This document shows positions 44,071 through 51,369 of a stretch of DNA of 64,000 nucleotides, piece by piece. The DNA comes from an uncultured Clostridia bacterium (GTDB lineage Bacteria > Bacillota > Clostridia > Christensenellales > CAG-138), in assembly GCA_947168855.1 (NCBI GenBank), contig CAMVNO010000002.1:62001-126000 (forward strand). Reading direction: 5' to 3'. The notes under the pieces were generated by a model. It had not been told where the DNA came from, searched no databases, and worked only from the letters and a program-made list of their open reading frames with translations. Position 1 is the first letter of the stretch. Every line of letters begins with the position of its first letter. A program made the position numbers and the translations under genes.

Positions 44071-44442
44071 TTAGCCTTCGACCTTGACGACGGGCGCTTC
44101 GGGCGCATTCTTCCTGATGCTCTCGATGCCCTTCAGGCAGCTTGCCTTTGCTTTGTAGCTTTCGCCGGTCGCGACGATTTCGCCGTTCTTTGCTTTCAGA
44201 CGGAAGCGGAATTCGCCCGCCTTGTCCTTGTAAACTTCAAACTTCGGATGCTTTTTGACCTCGAAGCCTTCCACGGTCTGATCCTCGATCTCGCCGAGGC
44301 AGGACTTTCTGACGCTCTCAATACCGTTCATGCAGGCCTTTTCGGTGGTATAGATCTCGCTGACCGCGATGATCTCGCCGTTTCCGGCTTTCAGATTGAA
44401 CTTGATACCGGACTTCATTTCTTTGACTTCAAACTTTCCCAT
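44071..44442 (-). CDS. DUF1508 (YegP-type) tandem-repeat protein
   Basis: A 123-residue protein made of two DUF1508 units: GKFEVKEMKSGIKFNLKAGN ... CMNGIESVRKS and PKFEVYKDKAGEFRFRLKAK ... CLKGIESIRKN. YegP-like proteins are small and often stress-induced; function is unclear. The ATG at 44442 has AAAGGA 9 bases upstream; an ATG 6 bases earlier is too close to it. Confidence 0.88.
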   Translation of the reverse strand: MGKFEVKEMKSGIKFNLKAGNGEIIAVSEIYTTEKACMNGIESVRKSCLGEIEDQTVEGFEVKKHPKFEVYKDKAGEFRFRLKAKNGEIVATGESYKAKASCLKGIESIRKNAPEAPVVKVEG

Positions 44443-44535
44443 GATCATGTTCCTTTCTGCTTTGAAATTTGACGGGCAAACGGTCCGCCGCGCGCATGTT
44501 CGTACCGATTCGGGCTTGTGCCCGTTTCTGAATTC

Positions 44536-44564
44536 AGTATAAACCCGACCGAAATCGTTGTCAA
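44536..44564 (-). promoter_or_regulatory. Promoter of the DUF1508 gene
   Basis: Minus strand TTGACA (44559-44564) and TATACT (44536-44541), 17 bases apart. Confidence 0.8.
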
Positions 44565-44567
44565 GAA

Positions 44568-44593
44568 AAACGGGCGTAAATTTATGCCCGTTT
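44568..44593. promoter_or_regulatory. Near-perfect palindrome between divergent DUF1508 and ZIP genes
   Basis: AAACGGGC and GCCCGTTT arms enclose GTAAATTTAT, itself nearly palindromic. It lies just upstream of the DUF1508 -35 box and of the ZIP promoter. A related CGGGC-TTGT-GCCCG stem is at 44512-44525. Confidence 0.4.
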
Positions 44594-44601
44594 CGACAGT
44601 T

Positions 44602-44631
44602 TTCACAGACCGGAGGCGCGCCGCATACATT
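44602..44631 (+). promoter_or_regulatory. Putative promoter of the ZIP transporter
   Basis: TTCACA (44602-44607) and TACATT (44626-44631) with an 18-base spacer, about 30 bases before the start. Confidence 0.45.
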
Positions 44632-44660
44632 AGGGACAGAACCGCGAAAGGAGAGCTTGC

Positions 44661-45419
44661 ATGCATGCGGATGTGATCAAAGGTCTGATGCTGCCCTTTG
44701 CGGGCACGTCGCTCGGCGCCGCGGGAGTGCTCGTTCTGAAAAGCGGTTTGTCAAGGCGGATCGGCGGACTGCTTTCGGATACGGCGGCGGGCATTATGGC
44801 GGCTGCCGCCGTGTTCAGCCTGCTGCTGCCCGCCATGGAACAGGCGGCGAACAGGGGAATGGCGCCGTGGCTTCCCGCATGTGCGGGATTTCTGCTCGGC
44901 GCGGGGCTTCTTGCGCTTTGGGATCGGTTTTCTGCGCGCCGGGAGCAGGCGGGGCGCGTTTCGCATTCTACGCGGATGCTGGTGCTGTCGGTCAGCCTGC
45001 ACAACATTCCGGAGGGCATGGCGGTGGGCGCCGTGTATGCGGGACTGCTTGCCGGAGACGGGACCGTGACCGCCATGAGCGCGTTTGCGCTGGCGCTCGG
45101 GATCGCGCTCCAGAACCTGCCGGAAGGCGCGATCATCTCGCTGCCGCTGCACGCGGCGGGGATCGGTCGGGGAAAGGCGTTTCTGTACGGCGTGCTGTCC
45201 GGCGTTTCCGAACCGATCGCAGGCGTTCTGACGATCCTGCTCGCGCGGTTCGCCGTGCCCGCGCTGCCGTGGCTTCTGAGCTTTGCCGCCGGCGCGATGG
45301 CGTATGTGACGGGCTTTGAACTGCTGCCCGAGACGATGAAAGAGCGCCCCCTTTCGGGAACGCTCTGCGTGCTCGGCGGTTTTGCCCTGATGACCGGCAT
45401 GGATGTTTTGCTCGGCTAA
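44661..45419 (+). CDS. ZIP-family divalent metal transporter (ZupT-like)
   Basis: A 252-residue protein with about eight hydrophobic segments. The two metal-site helices are present: SVSLHNIPEGMAVG in segment IV and ALQNLPEGAIISLPL in segment V. ZupT-type ZIP proteins import zinc and other divalent cations. AAAGGAGAGCTTGC precedes the ATG. The zinc-type efflux P-ATPase is 3 kb away, so the area handles both uptake and export. Confidence 0.92.
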   Translation: MHADVIKGLMLPFAGTSLGAAGVLVLKSGLSRRIGGLLSDTAAGIMAAAAVFSLLLPAMEQAANRGMAPWLPACAGFLLGAGLLALWDRFSARREQAGRVSHSTRMLVLSVSLHNIPEGMAVGAVYAGLLAGDGTVTAMSAFALALGIALQNLPEGAIISLPLHAAGIGRGKAFLYGVLSGVSEPIAGVLTILLARFAVPALPWLLSFAAGAMAYVTGFELLPETMKERPLSGTLCVLGGFALMTGMDVLLG

Positions 45420-46960
45420 AGCGTCGACGTGTCAAACGGAACAAGACCCGCTTCCGTGAGCTTCAGCACGCGCGTCGCCGCTTCTTTGATCAGCTTGCGG
45501 TCGTGCGTGACCATCAGGATCGCGCCGCGGAATTCTCTGAGAAGCGTGCGCACCGCGGGCGCGGACAGCGGGCTCAGGTTTCGTGTCGGCTCGTCGAGCA
45601 CCAGCACGTCCGCGCGGTCGAGGATCGCCTGTAATAAAAGCAGCTTTGCCTGCTGACCGCCGGAGAGAGCCCGGATCGGGTGCGACATCTCGTCGGTCGT
45701 GTACTTCATGCTGCCGAGGAAGATCCGCGCTTCGGTCACGGAATCCTTGTCCCCGCCCGGCGCGAGAAACTCGACCGGAAGCCGGCTTAAAGGCAGCAGA
45801 TCGGAATAGACCTGCGGCATATAGAACACGTTGTATCCGCGCGCTTCGATCTCCGGCACAAGCTTTTTCAAGAGCGCCGATTTGCCGCAGCCGTTGCGCC
45901 CGACAATCGTAACGCGCTCCGGTCCCGAAATGCGCAGCGCGACGTTTTCCGAGAGCACGCGATCCCCGAGGGAAAGCGTTTCGGGACCGTATTCGAGCAC
46001 GGTTTTTCCGTTTTTGACTTCGCCGCCGAGCCATTTCGGCAGGATCGCCCATTCGGCTTCCGGCGCCTCGGTCAGGTTTTCCTGCTCCTTTTCGAGCCGC
46101 CTGCCGATCGACATGACCGTATGCATCTTCTTTTTGAGCAGCCGACCGGTCGAAGGATCCTGCCGCGTGAGCGTTGCCTGCGCGTGATCGACGGCGTTGT
46201 AGATCGAAAGGTACCGTTCCTTCTTTTCACGGAACGCCTTCTGCTCGAACTGCGCGACCTGCGCCTGATGCTCGAACGCCGCGTCGCGCCGGCGCATGTA
46301 TTCATCGTACGGAATGTTCGCCGCCGTCGCCCGCGGGATCTTCTTGCGCCGCACCATTTCAAGATGGATCACCGCTTCCGCCGTGCGCGAAAGAAGCACC
46401 TCGTCGTGCGAGATGTAAAGAACCGTTTTTTTGACGGAGCATAAAAACCGCTCAAGCCATGCGAGCGTATCGAGATCGAGGTCGTTGCTCGGCTCGTCCA
46501 GAAGGAGGACGTCGCAGTCGTTCAGAAGCAGCGCCGCAAGCGCGATCTTTACGCGCTCGCCGCCGGACAGCGTTCCCATCTGCTGATCGGAATATGCGAG
46601 GTCATAGGGGAGGTCGACGTCCTTCATCACGCGGGAAAGCGCCTTCGGGGTAAACGCATCCTCCCGGCAGTGCGCGCAGAGATACTCGTAAACGGACAGC
46701 GCGCGCTCCCGCTCGGGCAGCTCCTGCGCAAGATATCCCTTTGTGCCGGGGATGGACGCAGTCCCGGTGACCGTTGCATAGCCTTCGACGAGCGCGGGAT
46801 CATAGAGCCATTTCAGGATCGTCGACTTGCCGTTGCCCTCCTCGCCGATCAGCGCGATCTTCGCGCCGTCCGGGACGGTAAAGGAAAGGTCCTCGACGAT
46901 CGTTTTGACGTCACGGTCGATCGTGACGGTGATGTTTCTTGCCTGTATCGTATCAATCAC
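45416..46960 (-). CDS. ABC-F family ATPase (antibiotic-resistance/ribosome-protection type)
   Basis: A 514-residue protein with two ATP-binding cassettes and no membrane segments: Walker A IGEEGNGKST (cassette 1) and VGRNGCGKSA (cassette 2), signatures LSGGERVKIALAAL and LSGGQQAKLLLLQ, Walker B VLLLDEPSND and VLVLDEPTRN. The linker (about 200-285) is charged and helical, as in ABC-F factors that act in the ribosomal E site. The start is GTG at 46960, immediately preceded by GAGAG, so the Shine-Dalgarno overlaps the start codon; the true start may be a few codons later. The leader (47147-46961) holds an upstream ORF and a terminator, see separate entries. The last codons overlap the ZIP stop region (convergent, 4 bases). 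Confidence 0.88.
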   Translation of the reverse strand: MIDTIQARNITVTIDRDVKTIVEDLSFTVPDGAKIALIGEEGNGKSTILKWLYDPALVEGYATVTGTASIPGTKGYLAQELPERERALSVYEYLCAHCREDAFTPKALSRVMKDVDLPYDLAYSDQQMGTLSGGERVKIALAALLLNDCDVLLLDEPSNDLDLDTLAWLERFLCSVKKTVLYISHDEVLLSRTAEAVIHLEMVRRKKIPRATAANIPYDEYMRRRDAAFEHQAQVAQFEQKAFREKKERYLSIYNAVDHAQATLTRQDPSTGRLLKKKMHTVMSIGRRLEKEQENLTEAPEAEWAILPKWLGGEVKNGKTVLEYGPETLSLGDRVLSENVALRISGPERVTIVGRNGCGKSALLKKLVPEIEARGYNVFYMPQVYSDLLPLSRLPVEFLAPGGDKDSVTEARIFLGSMKYTTDEMSHPIRALSGGQQAKLLLLQAILDRADVLVLDEPTRNLSPLSAPAVRTLLREFRGAILMVTHDRKLIKEAATRVLKLTEAGLVPFDTSTL

Positions 46961-46967
46961 CTCTCGG

Positions 46968-47008
46968 AAAAGAAAAAATCGCTCCGCCGCCGAAAATGCA
47001 GGGAACGA
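46968..47008 (-). terminator. Attenuator terminator in the ABC-F leader
   Basis: On the minus strand TCGTTCC-CTGC pairs with GCGG-GGAGCGA (one bulged C, one or two G-U pairs), loop ATTTTCG, followed by TTTTTTCTTTT. It ends less than 10 bases before the GTG of the ABC-F gene. Confidence 0.7.
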
Positions 47009-47039
47009 CCCGATATACCGACCCGTGTCGGTTGATAAA

Positions 47040-47140
47040 AGGAGGCCGATCCGCTTTTCGACAACGCATGAAAACCCGAAGATCTCGGGTCAAGGTTCTC
47101 AAAAAATCGGATCAGTTGCGCATTCGCTCATTTGCCTCCT
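47040..47140 (-). promoter_or_regulatory. Leader hairpin covering the upstream ORF
   Basis: On the minus strand the ORF Shine-Dalgarno AGGAGGC pairs with GCCTCCT (47040-47046), and GATCCGATTTT near the ORF end pairs with AAAAGCGGATC with one mismatch, in the correct nested order. Inside is a small hairpin ACCCGA/TCGGGT (47074-47090). Downstream GGGTC words (47011-47026) could pair instead with GACCCG, giving mutually exclusive folds. Confidence 0.55.
47099..47131 (-). CDS. Leader peptide MSECATDPIF of the ABC-F gene
   Basis: A 10-codon ORF with a full AGGAGG only 3 bases before the ATG. An alternative ATG inside the same stretch (47123-47121 on the minus strand) gives MRN followed by a stop, with AGGAGG at 11 bases. 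Either would be translated early in the 185-base leader. Its role as a sensor of stalled ribosomes is inferred from the layout. Confidence 0.55.
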   Translation of the reverse strand: MSECATDPIF

Positions 47141-47153
47141 GTTGTTTTTTGGT

Positions 47154-47182
47154 ATTGTAACAAACACGCGGCGCCTTGTCAA
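47154..47182 (-). promoter_or_regulatory. Consensus promoter of the ABC-F gene
   Basis: Minus strand TTGACA (47177-47182), 17 bases, TACAAT (47154-47159). The -35 box lies in the loop of the hairpin that follows the YitT gene. Confidence 0.85.
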
Positions 47183-47190
47183 GCGCCGCG
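47167..47190 (-). terminator. Terminator-like hairpin after the YitT gene
   Basis: CGCGGCGC/GCGCCGCG perfect 8-bp stem with loop TTGACAAG, followed on the minus strand by TGTTTGTT. The loop holds the -35 box of the ABC-F promoter. Confidence 0.6.
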
Positions 47191-47197
47191 TATGGGT

Positions 47198-48130
47198 TCA
47201 GTCGATATCCGGTTCGAGGAAGCCTTCGCCGTACGCCTCGTCCACGGTGGTGAGCATCACGATCGCGCCGGGGTCGATGCGGTTGATGATGCGGCGCGAG
47301 GTAAAGACCTCGACCTTCGAGCAGACGCACATCATCATCTGATGCGGCTTGCCGGTATACGCGCCGCGCACGTCGGCAAGCGTTGCGCCGCGCTCGGTTT
47401 CCTCCATGATGGCCTGCGCGATCTCCTGCGCCTTGTCGCTGATGACGAGCAGCATGCGGCGCGTGCCCGTGCCGTACATCAGCTTGTCGATGACGGTGGT
47501 CGAAACGACCGTCATCAGCACGCCGTACAGCACCGCGTTGATGTTGCCGAACACCGGCCAGCCGAGCAGGATGACGATGCCGTCCACGGCAAGCGAGATC
47601 GTGCCGATCGACAGATGCGGCTTGAGCTTGCGGATGCTCATGATGATGAAATCCGTACCGCCGGTGGAGGAGCCGGGCATGTAGATGATCGCAAGACCGA
47701 TGCCGGACAGCGCGCCGGCAAACAGCGCGGCAAGCAGCGGATTGGTTGCGGCGTCCTGATAGCTGCCCAAAAGCGGGACGATCACATCCAGGAACAGCGC
47801 AGAGATCAGCATGCTCTTGACGGACTTGAAGAAGAACACGCGCCCGAGAAGCCGGTAGCAGATGATCGCGACCGGGATATTGATGATCAGCGACATGAGA
47901 CCGATGCCGAGGAACGGCACGTAGTGGTGGATGATCATCGCGATACCGGTGATGCCGCCCGGCGCGAAGTTGGCGTTTTCGGCGAAGAACGAAATGCCGA
48001 CGGCGTACAGGAAGCTGCCGACGATGTCGTGCAGCAGGTCGCGCCCGATCGCCTTCCAGCCGAATTTCTTATAGTATCCGATGATGCTCTGCTTTTTTCT
48101 CGGAGCGAGTTCCGTCTTTTTTCGCTTCAT
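47198..48130 (-). CDS. YitT-family membrane protein (DUF161/DUF2179)
   Basis: A 310-residue protein with about five or six membrane segments (SFLYAVGISFFAENANFAPG, GLMSLIINIPVAIICYRLLG) and a C-terminal cytoplasmic DUF2179 domain (LLVISDKAQEIAQAIMEETE, GAYTGKPHQMMMCVCSK). Common in Firmicutes; function unknown. The ATG at 48130 is chosen because GAGGTGAAGGAC precedes it; the longer frame upstream lacks a binding site. Confidence 0.88.
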   Translation of the reverse strand: MKRKKTELAPRKKQSIIGYYKKFGWKAIGRDLLHDIVGSFLYAVGISFFAENANFAPGGITGIAMIIHHYVPFLGIGLMSLIINIPVAIICYRLLGRVFFFKSVKSMLISALFLDVIVPLLGSYQDAATNPLLAALFAGALSGIGLAIIYMPGSSTGGTDFIIMSIRKLKPHLSIGTISLAVDGIVILLGWPVFGNINAVLYGVLMTVVSTTVIDKLMYGTGTRRMLLVISDKAQEIAQAIMEETERGATLADVRGAYTGKPHQMMMCVCSKVEVFTSRRIINRIDPGAIVMLTTVDEAYGEGFLEPDID

Positions 48131-48187
48131 GTCCTTCACCTCACAGGGAACTATGATAGCGGTTCCAAGTCGGAAAGTCAAGGGATT

Positions 48188-50347
48188 TTACACGGTTTTC
48201 CCGCTGTGTTTCAGCACGCGGAGCGCGTTGAGAACCGCTAAAAGCATCACGCCGACGTCGCCGAATACGGCGATCCACAGGTTTGCAATGCCCAGAGCGC
48301 CCAGAGCCAGGAAGACCGCCTTCAGTCCGAGCGCAAACACGATGTTTTCGACCGTGATGCGGTGCGTTTTCCGCGCGATGCGGATCGCGTCGATGAGCTT
48401 TGAAGGCGCGTCTGCGGGAATGATCGCATCCGCCGCCTCGATCGCTGCGTCGCTTCCGAGACCGCCCATCGCAACGCCGATGTCCGCGCGCTTGAGCACC
48501 GGCGCGTCGTTGATGCCGTCGCCGACGAACAGCAGCGTGCCGCCCTTCGGCAGCGTTTCATACAGCGCTTCGACCTCCGTAAGCTTCTGATCGGGCAGCA
48601 GCTCCGAGGCAACGCCGTCGAGCCCGAGCTCGTCCGAAACCGCTTCGGCAACCGCCTTTGCGTCGCCGGTCAGCATGATCTGCCGCCGGATCCCGAGCGA
48701 ACGGAGCGCTTCGATTGTATCTTTGCTGTCTGCCTTCAGGGCATCCGCGATCACGATGCAGCCCGCATAGGCGCCGTCGACCGCGACAAACGCCTTTGTA
48801 CCGACCGCTTCGGGGTCTGCGACGGAAAGCTGCAGCGAATCCATAAGCTTTTGATTGCCGACCGCCACGGCATGCCCGCCGACCGTTGCGGTGACGCCCT
48901 TGCCGGAGATCGTGTGCGCGTCGGAGACGTCCTCTGCGGGCTCGTCTGCGGCTTCGAGGATCGATTTTGCGATCGGGTGCGTACTGAACGATTCCGCCGC
49001 AGCGGCAAACTGCAGCACGTCCTCATTCGTAAATCCGTCGGCGGGGAGGATCTCACGCACGGAGAAGCTGCCCTCGGTCAGCGTGCCGGTCTTGTCGTAG
49101 ACCACCGTATGCGCCTTGTTCAGCGCTTCGAGGAAGTTGCCGCCCTTGACGAGTACGCCCGCGCGGGACGCCGCGCCGAGCCCGCCGAACACCGCGAGCG
49201 GGATCGAGATCACGAGCGCGCAGGGGCAGGAGATGACCAAAAACGTCAGCGCGCGGTGGATCCATTCCGCCCAGTTGCCCGTGATGAGCGACGGCACGAC
49301 CGCCAAAAGTACGGCGGCAATGACCACGACGGGGGTATAGACCCTTGCGAATTTCGTGATAAAGCGTTCCGTGGGCGTTTTGCGGTCGGCGGCGTCCTCG
49401 ACGAGCCGGATGATCTTCGAAGCCGTCGATTCGCCGAACGCCTTTTCAACGCGCACCGAAAGAACGCCGTCCAGGACGATGCAGCCGGAAAGCACCGGAT
49501 CGCCCTCGCACGCCGTGCGCGGGACCGATTCGCCGGTGAGCGCGCGCGTATCGAGCGCGGATGTTCCCGAAAGGATCACGCCGTCCAGCGGGATGCGCTC
49601 GCCGGGACGGATGAGGATCGTTTCGCCGATCGAAACCTCGGCGGGGGAGACGGTGATCGTCTCGCCGTCGCGAACGACGTTCGCCGTGTCCGGACGGATG
49701 TCCAGGATTGCGCGGATCGAATCCTGCGAGCGGTCGAGCGCGAGATCGGTCAGGAATTCGCCGAGCTGGTACAGCAGCATGACCGCCGCGCCCTCCGGGT
49801 ATTCGCCGAGCGCAAACGCGCCGACCGAAGCGATCGTCATCAGGAACGCTTCGCCGAACACGTTGCCGCGCACGATGCCGCGGATCGCGTTCCAAACCAC
49901 GTCGTATGCGGCGACCGCGTAGCACAGGAGAAACAGCGGAAGCTCAATGTAGAGCGGCGCCTTGCAAAGATGCGCGACCAATCCGCCCGCAAACAGCACG
50001 CCGCCGACGATCAGCCGGATCAGCATCGTACGCTTTTCGCCTTCCTCGTGCCCGCCGTGCTCGTGTCCGCAGCCGCAGGCGTCGCCGTGTGAATGCCCAT
50101 GATGCGCGTGATCGTGATGATGTCCGCAGCCGCAGCCCTCACCGTGATGCTCGTGCCGCTCGCACGCGCCGTGATCACAGCAGCGCTCATGCTCATGTTC
50201 GTGCCCGTGGCAGCATGCGTCGTGCCCGTGCTCGTGTTCATGCTCGTGCTCGTGGCAGCATGCGCCGTGCTCATGCTCGTGTTCATGCTTGTGCTCGTGG
50301 CAGCATTCGCCGTGCTCGTGTTCATGCTCGTGATGGCGCTCGCTCAT
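48188..50347 (-). CDS. Zinc/cadmium-type P1B-ATPase with long His/Cys-rich N-terminus
   Basis: A 719-residue heavy-metal efflux ATPase. Residues 1-105 are a repeat region of His-Glu with Cys-Cys pairs (HEHEHEHG then CC, about every 16 residues): about 36 His and 13 Cys by my count. No classical HMA ferredoxin-like GMDCxxC domain is present. The core has the CPC metal motif (Cys374-Pro-Cys376), phosphorylation site DKTGT with Asp418 and the GDGINDAPVL hinge. CPC plus the Zn-regulator upstream suggest export of Zn2+, Cd2+ or Pb2+. It follows the ArsR gene after about 60 bases. Confidence 0.93.
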   Translation of the reverse strand: MSERHHEHEHEHGECCHEHKHEHEHEHGACCHEHEHEHEHGHDACCHGHEHEHERCCDHGACERHEHHGEGCGCGHHHDHAHHGHSHGDACGCGHEHGGHEEGEKRTMLIRLIVGGVLFAGGLVAHLCKAPLYIELPLFLLCYAVAAYDVVWNAIRGIVRGNVFGEAFLMTIASVGAFALGEYPEGAAVMLLYQLGEFLTDLALDRSQDSIRAILDIRPDTANVVRDGETITVSPAEVSIGETILIRPGERIPLDGVILSGTSALDTRALTGESVPRTACEGDPVLSGCIVLDGVLSVRVEKAFGESTASKIIRLVEDAADRKTPTERFITKFARVYTPVVVIAAVLLAVVPSLITGNWAEWIHRALTFLVISCPCALVISIPLAVFGGLGAASRAGVLVKGGNFLEALNKAHTVVYDKTGTLTEGSFSVREILPADGFTNEDVLQFAAAAESFSTHPIAKSILEAADEPAEDVSDAHTISGKGVTATVGGHAVAVGNQKLMDSLQLSVADPEAVGTKAFVAVDGAYAGCIVIADALKADSKDTIEALRSLGIRRQIMLTGDAKAVAEAVSDELGLDGVASELLPDQKLTEVEALYETLPKGGTLLFVGDGINDAPVLKRADIGVAMGGLGSDAAIEAADAIIPADAPSKLIDAIRIARKTHRITVENIVFALGLKAVFLALGALGIANLWIAVFGDVGVMLLAVLNALRVLKHSGKTV

Positions 50348-50370
50348 AAAAACCTCCGAAAATGCAATAG

Positions 50371-50386
50371 TTGCTCAAATGCTCAA
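50371..50386. promoter_or_regulatory. Possible second ArsR operator
   Basis: TTGCTCAAATGCTCAA, a direct repeat of TGCTCAA, between the ArsR and P-ATPase genes. Its reverse complement shares the word TTGAGCAAC with the operator at 50783-50804 when read into the flanking base. Confidence 0.35.
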
Positions 50387-50411
50387 CTCTCTGCCGAAAA
50401 AAGAAAGCGCG

Positions 50412-50765
50412 TTATTCGCGCAAATGATCCAGACCGAGGTCCAGGATCTGTTCAACGTGTTCATCCGCGAGGGCATAGAACACATTCTGTCCCTCCCGGC
50501 GGAATCTCACGAGATTGGAGAGGCGCAGCGCCTTCAGCTGATGCGAGATCGCGGACTTCGTCATGCCCAGAAGACAGGCAAGGTCGCACACGCACAGCTC
50601 ATGCACGCGGAGCGCCTGCATGATCCGCACGCGCGTTCCGTCCCCGAACAGCTTATACAGCGCGGCAAGGTCGATCGCCTCGTCCCCGTGTAAAAGCTTC
50701 GGGCGCACCGCATCCACGACGTCCTGATGAACGGATTCACATTCGCATACAGGCAAGCGTTCCAT
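50412..50765 (-). CDS. ArsR/SmtB-family metal-responsive repressor (CadC/CzrA-like)
   Basis: A 117-residue winged-helix protein: FGDGTRVRIMQALRVHELCV, then CDLACLLGMTKSAISHQLKAL as the recognition helix. Cys residues in CECES near the N-terminus and in ELCVCDLA form the soft-metal site seen in CadC-like sensors, while His residues near the C-terminus (EHVEQILDLGLDH) could make the alpha-5 zinc site. It should repress itself and the P-ATPase and release DNA on metal binding. GGAGGAAGAT precedes the ATG. Confidence 0.92.
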   Translation of the reverse strand: MERLPVCECESVHQDVVDAVRPKLLHGDEAIDLAALYKLFGDGTRVRIMQALRVHELCVCDLACLLGMTKSAISHQLKALRLSNLVRFRREGQNVFYALADEHVEQILDLGLDHLRE

Positions 50766-50782
50766 ATCTTCCTCCAGTTTTC

Positions 50783-50804
50783 TGAACAGTTGAGCAACCG
50801 TTCA
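50783..50804. promoter_or_regulatory. ArsR-type operator
   Basis: Imperfect inverted repeat TGAACAGTTGA/GCAACCGTTCA, matching at 9 of 11 positions between arms. It lies just downstream of the -10 box, over the expected transcription start. Confidence 0.7.
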
Positions 50805-50813
50805 ATTAACTGT

Positions 50814-50841
50814 ATTATACCACATGATCCGCCGCTGTCAA
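50814..50841 (-). promoter_or_regulatory. Promoter of the ArsR-ATPase operon
   Basis: Minus strand TTGACA (50836-50841) and TATAAT (50814-50819), both perfect, with a 16-base spacer. Confidence 0.8.
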
Positions 50842-50871
50842 GCGGATCGGGGCTGTTTTTTTCAAAAAACG

Positions 50872-50900
50872 GTGACATTCGCGGCGCGATATGATAGAAT
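50872..50900 (+). promoter_or_regulatory. Putative promoter of the thioesterase operon
   Basis: GTGACA (50872-50877) and TAGAAT (50895-50900), 17 bases apart, about 30 bases before the start. Confidence 0.6.
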
Positions 50901-50929
50901 AAACTGAAATTGACCCGGCGGAGGCAAAG

Positions 50930-51358
50930 ATGTTTCACTATACCAGAAAAGCGCAGTACCATGAGACCGATCAGATGGGCGTGATCCACCACGCGAATTA
51001 CATCAAGTGGATGGAGGAGGCGCGCGTTGCGTTTCTGGACGCGCTCGGCTGCGGTTATGTCGACATCGAGCGCGAGGGCCTCGTTTCGCCGGTGGTCGGG
51101 ATCTCGATCGACTACCGTCATCCGACGATGTTCTCCGACGAGGCGGAGATCGGCGTGCGGATCAATCGGTACAGCACCCGCATGATGGAGATCGGCTACG
51201 TGATCCGGAACGTCACGCGCGGCACGCTCGCCGCCGAGGGCGTCTCGAAGCACTGCTTTCTGAAGGACGGCGCGGTCGTGTCGCTGAAAACGGCGCTGCC
51301 GAAGCTGGACGCGCTGCTGTCCGCCTATCTTGACAGCGACGAAAACGGGAATGAATGA
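50930..51358 (+). CDS. Hot-dog fold acyl-CoA thioesterase (YbgC/FcbC family)
   Basis: A 142-residue hot-dog domain protein. The signature AQYHETDQMGVIHHANYIKW carries the catalytic Asp and the GxxHHANY loop. It hydrolyses acyl-CoA thioesters in the cytoplasm; chain length not known. GGAGGCAAAG precedes the ATG. It is followed after 11 bases by the aldolase gene, and then by a DUF4097 gene, forming an operon that ends at a terminator at 53371. Confidence 0.9.
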   Translation: MFHYTRKAQYHETDQMGVIHHANYIKWMEEARVAFLDALGCGYVDIEREGLVSPVVGISIDYRHPTMFSDEAEIGVRINRYSTRMMEIGYVIRNVTRGTLAAEGVSKHCFLKDGAVVSLKTALPKLDALLSAYLDSDENGNE

Positions 51359-51369
51359 ACGGAGGAGCC

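Noticed and set aside
48851..50349. Plus-strand open frames opposite the P-ATPase, including a Leu/Val-rich stretch at 50093-50340
   Set aside because: The hydrophobic translation is simply the reverse complement of the His/Glu repeat of the ATPase.
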